Shown: piece by piece, positions 53,586 to 62,267 of the stretch
How the letters are laid out: the number at the start of each line of letters is the position of its first letter
Position numbering within the stretch: position 1 is the stretch's first letter
Source: Mixta intestinalis
GTDB lineage: Bacteria; Pseudomonadota; Gammaproteobacteria; Enterobacterales; Enterobacteriaceae
Direction of reading: 5' to 3'
NCBI RefSeq assembly: GCF_009914055.1
Contig: NZ_CP028271.1
Coordinates: 2,728,001 to 2,792,000, forward strand
DNA length: 64,000 bases
Translations under genes and position numbers: made by a program
Notes under the pieces: model-generated
Database searches by the model: none
Seen by the model: only the letters and a program-made list of their open reading frames with translations
What the model was told of the DNA's origin: nothing

Positions 53586-54503
53586 TTAGCTGGCGTAGCG
53601 GAAGCGGAATTTTTCTTGTTCGCTTGCGGCTTTTGCCAGGATCCACTGTCGAAAGGCGGCTATTTTACCCAGTTCTGCCTGGCTGTCATGACAAACCAGA
53701 TAAAAAGCGTTTTTACTTACCAACACATCATTGAAAGGGCAAACCAGGCGGCCCGCTTCGATTTCACTTTGCGCCATCACGTTGTTAGCCAGCGCCACGC
53801 CCTGCCCGTGAATCGCTGCCTGTAATACCATCGCACTATGGCTGAAAATCGGCCCCTGCTGCACGTTAATGTGCTGCAAGCCTAGCTGACGGGTATAGGA
53901 TTGCCAGTCGCGCCGCGACGCATCATGCAGCAGAGTGACATGCTCAAGATCGGCGGGCGTTTTCAACGGCTTATCTCCGGTCAGTAACTGAGGTGAGCAG
54001 ACCGGCAACAAATATTCAGCGTACAATTTTTCTACGCGCAACCCCGGCCAGTTGCCGCGCCCATAGAAAATCGCCACGTCCACGTCGTCAGCCAGCTTCT
54101 CTTCCTCACGGTCTACCGCCTGGATACGCACATCGATCCCCGGATAAGCTGAGTTAAAGCTGGAAAGGCGCGGCACCAGCCACTGAATAGCAAAGCTCGG
54201 CAGCAAACTCACGGTTAATGCTCCCTTAGCGCTGCGCGCCTGTAGCTTGCGCGTAGCATCATTGAGCGCAGAAAAAATCTCTTTGATATCGAGATAGTAG
54301 CTTTGGCCTTCTTCAGTCAACAGAAGCGAACGATTTCGCCGCCGAAAGAGCTTCAGACCAAGAAAATCTTCCAAAGATTTGATCTGATGGCTGACAGCGG
54401 CCTGCGTAACAAACAGCTCCTCAGCCGCTTTGGTAAAGCTGAGATGACGCGCTGCAGCATCAAAAACGCGCAAGGCATTAAGTGGTGGAAGACGTTTTGA
54501 CAT
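53586..54503 (-). CDS. gcvA: LysR-family regulator GcvA
   Basis: A 305-residue transcription factor (same length as E. coli GcvA) regulating the glycine cleavage system and activating gcvB. The winged helix-turn-helix is at the N-terminus (LNALRVFDAAARHLSFTKAA, VTQAAVSHQIKSLEDFLG). The periplasmic-binding-protein-like effector domain follows, with SLLPSFAIQWLVPRL. It is divergent from the gcvB RNA gene, the classical arrangement. Confidence 0.96.
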   Translation of the reverse strand: MSKRLPPLNALRVFDAAARHLSFTKAAEELFVTQAAVSHQIKSLEDFLGLKLFRRRNRSLLLTEEGQSYYLDIKEIFSALNDATRKLQARSAKGALTVSLLPSFAIQWLVPRLSSFNSAYPGIDVRIQAVDREEEKLADDVDVAIFYGRGNWPGLRVEKLYAEYLLPVCSPQLLTGDKPLKTPADLEHVTLLHDASRRDWQSYTRQLGLQHINVQQGPIFSHSAMVLQAAIHGQGVALANNVMAQSEIEAGRLVCPFNDVLVSKNAFYLVCHDSQAELGKIAAFRQWILAKAASEQEKFRFRYAS

Positions 54504-54596
54504 GGTATCCAGGTCTTGACTGAAATAGTTTGACGCAACCGCTTAAGGATGGTTTACGTATTAGATTTTTTTATCCGAGCCATTATAAATTGTCCG

Positions 54597-54625
54597 TTGA
54601 GTAAGCTCCAGCAAATACCTATAGT
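54597..54625 (+). promoter_or_regulatory. Promoter of gcvB
   Basis: -35 TTGAGT (54597-54602), 17-base spacer, -10 TATAGT (54620-54625), six bases before the conserved RNA start ACTTCCTGAG at 54632. The gcvA start lies about 95 bases upstream on the other strand, leaving room for GcvA sites that I cannot define by eye. Confidence 0.8.
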
Positions 54626-54631
54626 TGCCGC

Positions 54632-54837
54632 ACTTCCTGAGCCGGAACGAAAAGTTTTCAGAATAAGCAGGGAACTGCTGAGTTCGGAGGGCTTTTGGCT
54701 TGTGGTCGTGATGTTGTGTTTGCAATTTGATCTGACGCTTTTCGGATCGGGTAGCGCAGCTACCATTTATTCCTGTAGATTTACCCTGTCTGTCCATAGT
54801 GATTTTAACAGCACCGCAAACTGCGGTGCTTTTTTTT
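54632..54837 (+). ncRNA. gcvB: GcvB small regulatory RNA
   Basis: A 206-base Hfq-dependent small RNA that represses many amino-acid and peptide transporter mRNAs. It begins with the same bases as E. coli GcvB (ACTTCCTGAGCCGGAACG), carries the G/U-rich R1 seed region around 54695-54722, and has the conserved ACCCTGTCTGTCCATAGTG near 54783-54801. It ends with the hairpin GCACCGCAAACTGCGGTGC and eight T residues. The interior differs from E. coli, but all landmarks are in order. Confidence 0.96.
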
Positions 54838-54846
54838 GGCTGTGAT

Positions 54847-55071
54847 TTACTGTCCCATCTCAACCATTTCTTTCACATCAGCGCGGTTAATCTGCTGTTC
54901 ATTGCCATAGGCGTCTTTATAGCTGATCATACCGGTATCGTCATCTACCATAGGCTTACCATCGGCAACAATGGTGCGACCGTCATTGGTGTGCATCACG
55001 TAATTGCTGGAGCAGGCTGCTAAAGTAAAAGTCATGGCGCAAGCGGTCAGTACTGCGGCGAGTTTTTTCAT
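54847..55071 (-). CDS. ygdI: Small lipoprotein YgdI (DUF903)
   Basis: A 74-residue lipoprotein with signal peptide MKKLAAVLTACAMTFTLAAC (Cys20, lipobox LAAC). The mature SH3-like YgdI/YgdR domain includes YVMHTNDGRTIVADGKP and YKDAYGNEQQINRADV. Two ATGs (55077, 55071) follow AAGGAG; the second is spaced six bases and fits the E. coli N-terminus. Probably outer-membrane anchored; function unknown. Confidence 0.92.
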   Translation of the reverse strand: MKKLAAVLTACAMTFTLAACSSNYVMHTNDGRTIVADGKPMVDDDTGMISYKDAYGNEQQINRADVKEMVEMGQ

Positions 55072-55280
55072 TTTCATCTCCTTGCAGATCAAATGCGATA
55101 ACCCCTCCGCCTGGGTCATTAACGTCTCTTTTGCAGCGGATAGTATGACGCGGCAGAGGGTAAACAGTTTAAACCTTGCCTATTGAGCATAACGGGTTTT
55201 TGCTGTATCGCCAGCAGCTTAGCCGAATTTCGTTCTGCTCCTGGGGCGCTAAAGCCATACACTTATCGAATGAGAACAGC

Positions 55281-56486
55281 ATGACCCTATTTAATCCTGC
55301 ACAGTTTCGCCAGCAGTTTCCGGCGCTGGCCGATGCGGGCGTCTATCTGGACAGCGCCGCCACCGCGCTAAAGCCGCAGGCGGTCATTGACGCAACGCAG
55401 CATTATTACAGCCTGAGCGCCGGCACCGTTCACCGCAGCCAGTATGCCGCCGCGCGTAAACTCACCGAACGCTACGAAAGCGCCCGCACCCAGGTTGCCC
55501 GGCTGATCAACGCGCCTGATGCACACAACATCATCTGGACGCGCGGCACGACCGAAGCGATTAATCTGGTAGCCCAAAGCGCGTTACGTCCTCTGTTACA
55601 ACCAGGCGATGAAATTCTGGTCAGCGAAACGGAGCATCATGCCAACCTGGTCCCCTGGCTGATGGTGGCCCAACAGAGCGGTGCGCGCGTGGTGAAATGG
55701 CCGCTGGGCGCGGATCGGCTGCCCGATATGGCCCAGCTCCCCGCCCTGCTGAATGAAAAAACGCGCCTGCTGGCGCTGGGGCAAATGTCTAACGTCACCG
55801 GCGGCCTGCCCGATCTGGCGCAGGCGATACGCCTTGCTCATGCCGCAGGCGCAAAAGTAATGGTAGATGGCGCACAGGGCGTGGTGCACTGTCCGCCTGA
55901 CGTGCAGGCGCTGGATATCGATTTCTATGCCTTTTCCGCTCACAAACTCTACGGCCCGATGGGTATTGGTGCGCTGTATGGTAAAGCGGAGCTGCTGGAA
56001 GCGATGTCGCCCTGGCAGGGCGGCGGCAAGATGCTGAGCCAGGTCGATTTCTCTGGCTTTACGCCGCAGCCGGTTCCCTGGCGATTCGAGGCGGGCACAC
56101 CGAACGTGGCGGGCGTTATCGGCCTGAGCGCGGCGCTGGAGTGGCTGGAAAATATCGATATGCAGGCGGCGGAACGCTGGAGCGGTAGCCTGGCGACGCT
56201 GGCGGAGGAACAGTTACAGCAGATTCCCGGCTTCCGTAGCTTCCGCTGTGGCGCATCCAGTCTGCTCTCTTTTGATATCACCGGTTTGCACCACAGCGAT
56301 ATCGTCACGCTGCTGGCAGAAAGTGGCGTAGCGGTGCGCGCCGGTCAGCACTGCGCCCAGCCGTTAATGGCGGCGCTGGGCGTCAGCGGCACGCTGCGTG
56401 CCTCTTTTGCGCCCTATAACAATTTACAGGATGTCGATGCGCTGGTGCGCGCCATCCAGAATGCTGTCACTCTACTGGCCGAGTAA
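55281..56486 (+). CDS. csdA: Cysteine desulfurase CsdA
   Basis: A 401-residue PLP enzyme releasing sulfur from cysteine and cysteine sulfinate. The PLP lysine is in FYAFSAHKLYGPMGIG. The ETEHHANLVPW histidine stacks on PLP, and the catalytic Cys is in VAVRAGQHCAQPLMAALG. The start at 55281 gives MTLFNPAQFRQQFPALADAG as in E. coli; the frame is open from 55176. csdE follows after 5 bases. Confidence 0.97.
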   Translation: MTLFNPAQFRQQFPALADAGVYLDSAATALKPQAVIDATQHYYSLSAGTVHRSQYAAARKLTERYESARTQVARLINAPDAHNIIWTRGTTEAINLVAQSALRPLLQPGDEILVSETEHHANLVPWLMVAQQSGARVVKWPLGADRLPDMAQLPALLNEKTRLLALGQMSNVTGGLPDLAQAIRLAHAAGAKVMVDGAQGVVHCPPDVQALDIDFYAFSAHKLYGPMGIGALYGKAELLEAMSPWQGGGKMLSQVDFSGFTPQPVPWRFEAGTPNVAGVIGLSAALEWLENIDMQAAERWSGSLATLAEEQLQQIPGFRSFRCGASSLLSFDITGLHHSDIVTLLAESGVAVRAGQHCAQPLMAALGVSGTLRASFAPYNNLQDVDALVRAIQNAVTLLAE

Positions 56487-56491
56487 CGATT

Positions 56492-56953
56492 ATGACGCTT
56501 ATCGCCCCGCATCCCTTTGCTGAACTGATTACCGTAACGTCGCTGAAAGAGAAGTTTGCCGCCTGTCACGGCTGGGAAGAGCGCTATCGCCAGTTGATTC
56601 TGCTGGGGAAACAGCTGCCGCCGCTGCCGGAGGCGTTAAAAAGCGCTGAAATTGAGCTGAGCGGCTGTGAAAACCGCGTCTGGCTTGGACATCAGCGCCT
56701 GAGCGACGGCACGCTGCATTTCTATGGCGACAGTGAAGGCCGCATTGTGCGCGGCCTGCTGGCGGTATTGCTCACCGCGGTGGAGCGGCAGCCTGCTGAT
56801 GTGCTGCTGGCACAGGACCCGCTACGGCTGTTTGATGAGCTGGGTCTGCGCGAGCAGCTCAGCGCCTCACGCAGCAGCGGGCTGGATGCACTGGCGCAGG
56901 CGGTGCGCGCAGCGGCTAGCGCTGACGTGCCGCCTTCGCCATCATCTTCTTAA
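56492..56953 (+). CDS. csdE: Sulfur acceptor protein CsdE
   Basis: A 153-residue SufE-like protein that takes persulfide sulfur from CsdA and passes it on. The acceptor Cys is in EIELSGCENRVWLG near residue 60, and the SEGRIVRGLLAVLLTAV helix is family-typical. It forms an operon with csdA, and its last 38 bases overlap the convergent tcdA. Confidence 0.96.
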   Translation: MTLIAPHPFAELITVTSLKEKFAACHGWEERYRQLILLGKQLPPLPEALKSAEIELSGCENRVWLGHQRLSDGTLHFYGDSEGRIVRGLLAVLLTAVERQPADVLLAQDPLRLFDELGLREQLSASRSSGLDALAQAVRAAASADVPPSPSSS

Positions 56954-57719
56954 GCACGTGCGACACCGCCATAAAGCCAAAGGTGGCCGTTACCATGGTA
57001 GCGGCCCCGAAGCCGGAGGCGCAGTCCATCCGTTTTGGTCCTTCCGCCGTGCTGCGTGAAGCGCACACGCTGCCGTCCGGCTGCGGATAAACCAGCGCTT
57101 CGGTAGAGAACACGCAATCAATACCCAGTTTGCCTTTGCTGTTCTTTACTACGCCAAAGTCATGCTTCAGGCGTTCACGCAGCTTAGCCGCCAGCGGATC
57201 CTGAATGGTCTTCGCCAGATCGGCAACCTGGATCTGCCCCGGATCGATCTGCCCACCTGCACCACCGGTGGTCACTACCGGGATCTTATTACGCCGACAC
57301 CAGGCGAGCAGCGCCGCCTTAGGTCGTACGCTGTCAATGGCGTCGATTACATAGCTGTAGCCTGCGCCCATTAGCTCGGCGGTATTATCGGGCGTAATAA
57401 AATCATCCACGCAGTGCACCGTGCATTCCGGATTGATCGCCAGCATGCGCTCCGCCATCACTTCCGTCTTCGCCTTGCCGACGTTACCCTGCAACGCATG
57501 AATCTGCCGGTTGGTATTAGTGACGCAGACATCGTCCATATCGATCAGCGTAATGGTGCCGATGCCGGTACGCGCCAGCGCTTCCGCTGCCCATGAGCCA
57601 ACGCCGCCAATACCAATAACGCAAATATGCGCGTCGGCAAAAAGCTGCAATGCGTCCTGACCGTAGAGACGCGCCGTTCCGCCAAAGCGCTGCCGCCAGG
57701 CGTCAGAGAGAACTCTCAT
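56916..57719 (-). CDS. tcdA: tRNA threonylcarbamoyladenosine dehydratase TcdA
   Basis: A 267-residue E1-like enzyme (CsdL, formerly YgdL) that cyclises t6A to ct6A at tRNA position 37. The ATP-binding motif VIGIGGVGSWAAEALARTGI is near residue 35, with DMDDVCVTNTNRQIHAL, DAIDSVRPK and the Cys in GIDCVFSTEAL. A TTG three bases earlier is possible, but the ATG at 57719 is preferred. It converges on csdE with a 38-base overlap; the Csd system is its known partner. Confidence 0.96.
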   Translation of the reverse strand: MRVLSDAWRQRFGGTARLYGQDALQLFADAHICVIGIGGVGSWAAEALARTGIGTITLIDMDDVCVTNTNRQIHALQGNVGKAKTEVMAERMLAINPECTVHCVDDFITPDNTAELMGAGYSYVIDAIDSVRPKAALLAWCRRNKIPVVTTGGAGGQIDPGQIQVADLAKTIQDPLAAKLRERLKHDFGVVKNSKGKLGIDCVFSTEALVYPQPDGSVCASRSTAEGPKRMDCASGFGAATMVTATFGFMAVSHVLKKMMAKAARQR

Positions 57720-57775
57720 CAATTAACCTTTGTTGATTTACTGTCGGCGGGCCAGAGCGGCCCGCGACGAGAAGT

Positions 57776-58927
57776 TTACTGGCTGGCGTTAACCAGCATC
57801 GCACCATTATGGCCATTTTGCGCATTACTGAACAGCGTGCTGCCCGTACCGGGCGCAGCGCGCAATACCCAGACACGCCCATAATGATTAAAGAACCCTG
57901 CCATATGGCCCGCTTCCGGACCGATGCCCTGATAGATATCGAAGTGCTGGCCTTTAATTGCGCCACCCACATCCAGCGCCACCATCAGACGCATTTCATA
58001 CTTGCCGGTAAATTTGCCGTCCTGATTCAGCAGCGGCACCTCCGCCAACAGCACCGTTCCCGGCGGGATAAGCGAACGATCCGCCGCCACCGCTGCTTTG
58101 GCAATCAGCGGCACCGCGCTGGCACCACGTACCGGCGTAAAGTTTTCCGGTTTGAAGAAAACGAAAGAGTTATTGGTTTCCAGCAGTTCGCGCACTTCCT
58201 GCGGGCTGTGTCTGTCAGCCCAGGCGCGAATCGCCTGCATCGACATATCTTCCCGTTTCACTTCACCGCGATCGATCAGCTCTTTGCCCACGCTGTGATA
58301 GGCCCAGCCGTTTTTACCCGCATAACCGAAAAACATTAGCGGACGCCCATCGCCGTAGTCAACGTAGCCGCTGCCCTGCACGTCCATAATAAAGTTATCC
58401 ATCAGCGAATTGCTGTAGCCGATGATATAGCGATCGTCCAGCGCGCCGCCGTAGATTTGCGCCCGGCTCGGCAGCTTGCGCCCTTTACTGCGCGGTGGCA
58501 TGCGGTAAAGTGGATACTGAAATTCGCCCTGTCGCGTATAGCGCGCCTCAATCACCGGCGTGTAATAACCGGTAAACTGTACGTTACCGTAGTTATCCAC
58601 GCCTTCCATTTGATACGCATCGAGACCAAACAGCCGTAGCTGGCGCGTGTCTCCGCCGGAGAGCAGCCAGTTTTCAATCGCGCTGTAGGTATCACTTTGC
58701 TTGCGATATAAAGAAGAAGAGGCGAAGCGGATTTCACTGACCTGATCGCCAAAATCTTTACCGTTTACCGGACGCCCTTTAGCGTTCGGCTGATTCACCA
58801 GCGTCAGTGGCTGATCGATTTTACCATCTATATATTGCTGACCGCGATCGGTCGGCTTAGAGGAACATCCTGCCAGCAGCGCCAACAGCGCGCCGGTTGT
58901 CACATACGTTGCCCAACGTCCTTTCAT
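57776..58927 (-). CDS. mltA: Membrane-bound lytic murein transglycosylase A
   Basis: A 383-residue outer-membrane lipoprotein that cleaves peptidoglycan glycan strands (E. coli 365). The signal peptide ends in the lipobox LLAGC (Cys about residue 21). The double-psi-barrel core has QFTGYYTPVIEARY and the 3D-domain segment LMVALDVGGAIKGQHFDIYQG, with the aspartates expected in catalysis. The C-terminus is somewhat longer than in E. coli. Confidence 0.96.
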   Translation of the reverse strand: MKGRWATYVTTGALLALLAGCSSKPTDRGQQYIDGKIDQPLTLVNQPNAKGRPVNGKDFGDQVSEIRFASSSLYRKQSDTYSAIENWLLSGGDTRQLRLFGLDAYQMEGVDNYGNVQFTGYYTPVIEARYTRQGEFQYPLYRMPPRSKGRKLPSRAQIYGGALDDRYIIGYSNSLMDNFIMDVQGSGYVDYGDGRPLMFFGYAGKNGWAYHSVGKELIDRGEVKREDMSMQAIRAWADRHSPQEVRELLETNNSFVFFKPENFTPVRGASAVPLIAKAAVAADRSLIPPGTVLLAEVPLLNQDGKFTGKYEMRLMVALDVGGAIKGQHFDIYQGIGPEAGHMAGFFNHYGRVWVLRAAPGTGSTLFSNAQNGHNGAMLVNASQ

Positions 58928-59088
58928 TCTCTTCTCACCTCAGCTGCCTGCCGGGCAAGATAGCAAAGGGGTTATGAGAATGAAATGCGTTGTCAGAAAA
59001 AGAGTCATCGATATTGTTTAAGAAAACAACAGTTCGGGGAAATATTCAACAGACAGTAGAAACTTCCTAACTAATACCCAAAAAAGGG

Positions 59089-59116
59089 TTGCATCATAAA
59101 TCGGTAAGAGTATAGT
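59089..59116 (+). promoter_or_regulatory. Promoter of the initiator tRNA genes
   Basis: -35 TTGCAT (59089-59094), 16-base spacer, -10 TATAGT (59111-59116), then a GC-rich GCGC discriminator, the kind found at stable-RNA promoters inhibited by ppGpp. Transcription would start near 59123, just before the first tRNA. Confidence 0.7.
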
Positions 59117-59129
59117 GCGCATCCACGGA

Positions 59130-59206
<77 letters not shown>

Positions 59207-59256
59207 ATTAAGCAGTACACAGTAAGCTTGTCGTGACGGAAGCGACAACATCCGGA

Positions 59257-59333
<77 letters not shown>

Positions 59334-59340
59334 ATCATTA

Positions 59341-59364
59341 AAACACCCTTCAGGGTGTTTTTTT
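59341..59364 (+). terminator. Terminator of the tRNA operon
   Basis: Stem AAACACCC (59341-59348) with GGGTGTTT (59353-59360), TTCA loop, followed by a T-run. It starts 7 bases after the second tRNA. Confidence 0.9.
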
Positions 59365-59426
59365 GTATCTGGCGTTTATTAAAGCGAACCGGAGCGAATG
59401 GTAAGCCTCCTCTCCGGCCCGGTAAA

Positions 59427-60671
59427 CTATTTATGATGCGCCAGCGCCGCCCCTTTTGAGAAATAAGCCTTAATCCCGCTCAAAATCGCCTCTGCTACCT
59501 GCTGCTGATAGCGGGCAGTACGCAACTTGCGCTCCTCTGCCGGATTACTGATAAACGCGGTCTCTACCAGTATCGAGGGGATATCTGGCGCTTTTAATAC
59601 CGCAAATCCCGCCTGATCGACGCTGTTCTTGTGCAGATGGTTAATTTTCCCTATCCGCGTCAGCACCTCTTTGCCGAATTTCAGGCTGTCGCTGATAGTC
59701 TGACGCTGCACCATATCGAACATCGTATGATCAAGATAGCGATCGCCGCTTTTGCTGACGCCGCCAATTAAGTCAGATTCATTCTGCGTCTGGGCGAGAA
59801 AACGCGCCGCCGCCGAGGTAGCCCCTTTGGTTGAAAGCGCAAACACCGAAGAGCCACGCGCCGCACGGCTGGTAAAGGCGTCAGCATGTATCGAGACAAA
59901 CAGATCCGCCCGCTGTTTACGTGCTTTTGCCACACGTACCTTAAGCGGAATAAAGACATCTTCATTGCGCGTCATGTAAGCACGCATATTCGGCTGTTTA
60001 TCGATTAGCGCCTTCAGACGACGCCCGATTTGCAGCACGATATCCTTCTCTTTGGTTTTATGCAGACCATGCGCGCCGGGATCCTCACCGCCATGGCCCG
60101 GATCGATCATGATAACGATGGGGCGATCGCGCCCTGCTCTGCCAGGCAACGGCGCTTCCGCAGGCTGCGTGCGCCCCAGATCGCCCTGGTTGTAATCTTT
60201 CAGCAGCGCCAGCAGCGGATCGTCCTGACTGTCGTAGGCACCATAAAGATCGATGACCAGACGATGTTTAAAACCGGCAACCGGAGAGAGCGTAAACAGG
60301 CGCGGCGCTACATTTTGTTTCAGTTCCAACACGATGCGTACCGTGTTGCGATCGAACTGACCGACACGCGCCGTTTTAATAAAGGGATCGTTTTTCTGTA
60401 CCAGTTGCCCAACGCCTTTCAGCACGTGATTCAGCTGCAGGTGCTCAATATCAATCACCACCCGATCGGGATGGCTGAGCGCAAACTGCTTATATTTCAG
60501 GGGCACGCTGGATTCAATCGTCAGGCGAGAATAGCTGGAAGAGGGCCAGATACGCACCGCCACAATATGACTATTGGCCGCCAGCCCTACCCGACTGACG
60601 CTCAGTAACCACATCGCTCCAGCGCCTTGCAACAGCCGACGACGGCTGATAACGGGTTTTATCTCGGACAT
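59427..60671 (-). CDS. amiC: N-acetylmuramoyl-L-alanine amidase AmiC
   Basis: A 414-residue periplasmic amidase (E. coli 417) splitting septal peptidoglycan for daughter-cell separation. The N-terminus has a twin-arginine signal (SRRRLLQGAG), as expected for a Tat substrate. An AMIN septal-targeting domain (~35-145) is followed by an Amidase_3 zinc domain with MIDPGHGGEDPGAHG, LFVSIHADAF and ILVETAFISNP. It is activated by NlpD, whose gene is in this window. Divergent from argA. Confidence 0.97.
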   Translation of the reverse strand: MSEIKPVISRRRLLQGAGAMWLLSVSRVGLAANSHIVAVRIWPSSSYSRLTIESSVPLKYKQFALSHPDRVVIDIEHLQLNHVLKGVGQLVQKNDPFIKTARVGQFDRNTVRIVLELKQNVAPRLFTLSPVAGFKHRLVIDLYGAYDSQDDPLLALLKDYNQGDLGRTQPAEAPLPGRAGRDRPIVIMIDPGHGGEDPGAHGLHKTKEKDIVLQIGRRLKALIDKQPNMRAYMTRNEDVFIPLKVRVAKARKQRADLFVSIHADAFTSRAARGSSVFALSTKGATSAAARFLAQTQNESDLIGGVSKSGDRYLDHTMFDMVQRQTISDSLKFGKEVLTRIGKINHLHKNSVDQAGFAVLKAPDIPSILVETAFISNPAEERKLRTARYQQQVAEAILSGIKAYFSKGAALAHHK

Positions 60672-60837
60672 GCCGCTCCAGATACTGTGTTCTGTCTAAA
60701 AAAAAGCCAGGGAAAAAAAATGTGGCGAAAACTTTAACCTATTCACTTTTGCACTGTCACCCGGAAAAAGCCATAAAATGCAGCCTGTTAACCTTATCGG
60801 CAGATTGTATAAGGTGTTAAATTGCGGTAAAAGCCGC

Positions 60838-60893
60838 TTGCACTCTTCGCAGCAAAAGAATAAAAATACAAAAAAACCGAATATTCATGCAAA
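60838..60893 (+). promoter_or_regulatory. argA promoter with tandem ARG boxes
   Basis: Two ArgR-type 18-base boxes lie at 60855-60872 (15 of 18 positions agree with AATGAATAATNATNCANT, counting N) and 60876-60893 (14 of 18), separated by the canonical 3 bases. They overlap the -10 region of a promoter with -35 TTGCAC (60838-60843) and an A-rich -10 (TAAAAA, 60861-60866) at 17 bases. This layout fits repression of argA by ArgR-arginine. Matches were judged by eye. Confidence 0.7.
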
Positions 60894-60904
60894 GAGGGTC
60901 TGCC

Positions 60905-62233
60905 GTGAAGGAACGTAGCACTGCACTGGTTCAGGGTTTCCGTCATTCCGTTCCCTGGATCAACGCCCACCGGGGAAAGACATTTGTCATTATGCTTGGC
61001 GGCGAAGCCATTGAGCATGAAAACTTCTCCGGCATTGTGAACGATATTGGACTGCTGCACAGCCTCGGTATCCGGCTGGTGGTGGTTTACGGTGCCCGGC
61101 CACAGATTGATGCCAGCCTGGCGGAGCATCAGCTGGAGCCGGTTTATCACAAACATACACGTGTTACCGATGCGCAATCGCTGGAACTGGTGAAGCAGGC
61201 GGCTGGTCAGCTACAGCTCGATATCACCGCACGTCTTTCCATGAGCCTGAGCAATACGCCGCTACAGGGTGCGCATATTAATGTCGTTAGCGGCAACTTC
61301 GTTATCTCACAGCCGCTGGGCGTCGATGACGGCATCGATTATTGCCACAGCGGACGCATTCGCCGCATTGATGAAGAGGCGATTCACCGCCAGCTTGATA
61401 ATAATGCCATCGTACTTATCGGCCCGGTAGCCGTCTCGGTGACCGGCGAAAGCTTTAATCTCACCTCAGAAGAGGTGGCAACCCAGCTGGCGATTAAGCT
61501 CAAGGCGGAAAAAATGATCGGTTTTTGCTCAGAACAGGGCGCAACCGATGATGAAGGCAATATTATTTCCGAGCTGTTCCCCAACGATGCGCAGGCGCGT
61601 ATTGAAACGCTGGAGCAGCGGGGCGATTATCTTTCCGGCACGGTGCGCTTTCTGCGCGGCGCGGTAAAAGCCTGCCGTAGCGGCGTGCGGCGCAGTCACC
61701 TTATCAGTTATCAGGAAGATGGCGCCCTGTTGCAGGAGCTCTTCTCGCGCGACGGCATCGGTACGCAAATCGTGATGGAATCAGCGGAACAGATTCGCCG
61801 CGCCACCATCAATGATATCGGCGGCATACTGGAGCTGATTCGCCCGCTGGAACAGCAGGGCATTCTGGTACGCCGTTCGCGCGAGCAGCTGGAAATAGAG
61901 ATCGATAAATTCACGATTATCGAACGCGACAATCTGACTATCGCTTGCGCGGCGCTTTACCCTTTCCCCGACGAACAAATTGGCGAAATGGCCTGTGTAG
62001 CGGTACATCCCGACTATCGCAGCTCATCGCGCGGTGAAACGCTGCTACAGCGCATCGCGTTACAGGCACGTCAGCTGGGGCTGAAAAAACTGTTTGTATT
62101 GACCACCCGCAGCATTCACTGGTTTCAGGAGCGCGGCTTCACGCCGGTGGATATTGAACTGCTGCCGGAAAGCAAAAAGCAGATGTATAACTATCAGCGC
62201 CGTTCAAAAGTGCTGATGGCCGATCTGACCTGA
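60905..62233 (+). CDS. argA: Amino-acid N-acetyltransferase (N-acetylglutamate synthase) ArgA
   Basis: A 442-residue enzyme for the first, arginine-inhibited step of arginine synthesis. The N-terminal amino-acid-kinase-like domain (~25-280) has VIMLGGEAIEHENFS and LVVVYGARPQID. The C-terminal GNAT domain (~295-440) has ACVAVHPDYRSSSRGETLL. A GTG start at 60905 is chosen: GAGGG stands six bases upstream and the protein begins KERSTALVQGFRHSVP as in E. coli. The alternative ATG at 60887 lies inside the second ARG box. Confidence 0.95.
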   Translation: MKERSTALVQGFRHSVPWINAHRGKTFVIMLGGEAIEHENFSGIVNDIGLLHSLGIRLVVVYGARPQIDASLAEHQLEPVYHKHTRVTDAQSLELVKQAAGQLQLDITARLSMSLSNTPLQGAHINVVSGNFVISQPLGVDDGIDYCHSGRIRRIDEEAIHRQLDNNAIVLIGPVAVSVTGESFNLTSEEVATQLAIKLKAEKMIGFCSEQGATDDEGNIISELFPNDAQARIETLEQRGDYLSGTVRFLRGAVKACRSGVRRSHLISYQEDGALLQELFSRDGIGTQIVMESAEQIRRATINDIGGILELIRPLEQQGILVRRSREQLEIEIDKFTIIERDNLTIACAALYPFPDEQIGEMACVAVHPDYRSSSRGETLLQRIALQARQLGLKKLFVLTTRSIHWFQERGFTPVDIELLPESKKQMYNYQRRSKVLMADLT

Positions 62234-62267
62234 CGCTCTGGCGCTCCGTGCCAGAGCCACAAAAGCA

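Noticed and set aside
62235..62257. Hairpin GCTCTGGC...GCCAGAGC between argA and recD as an intrinsic terminator
   Set aside because: An 8-bp stem is present, but neither strand has a following U-tract, so intrinsic termination is not supported.
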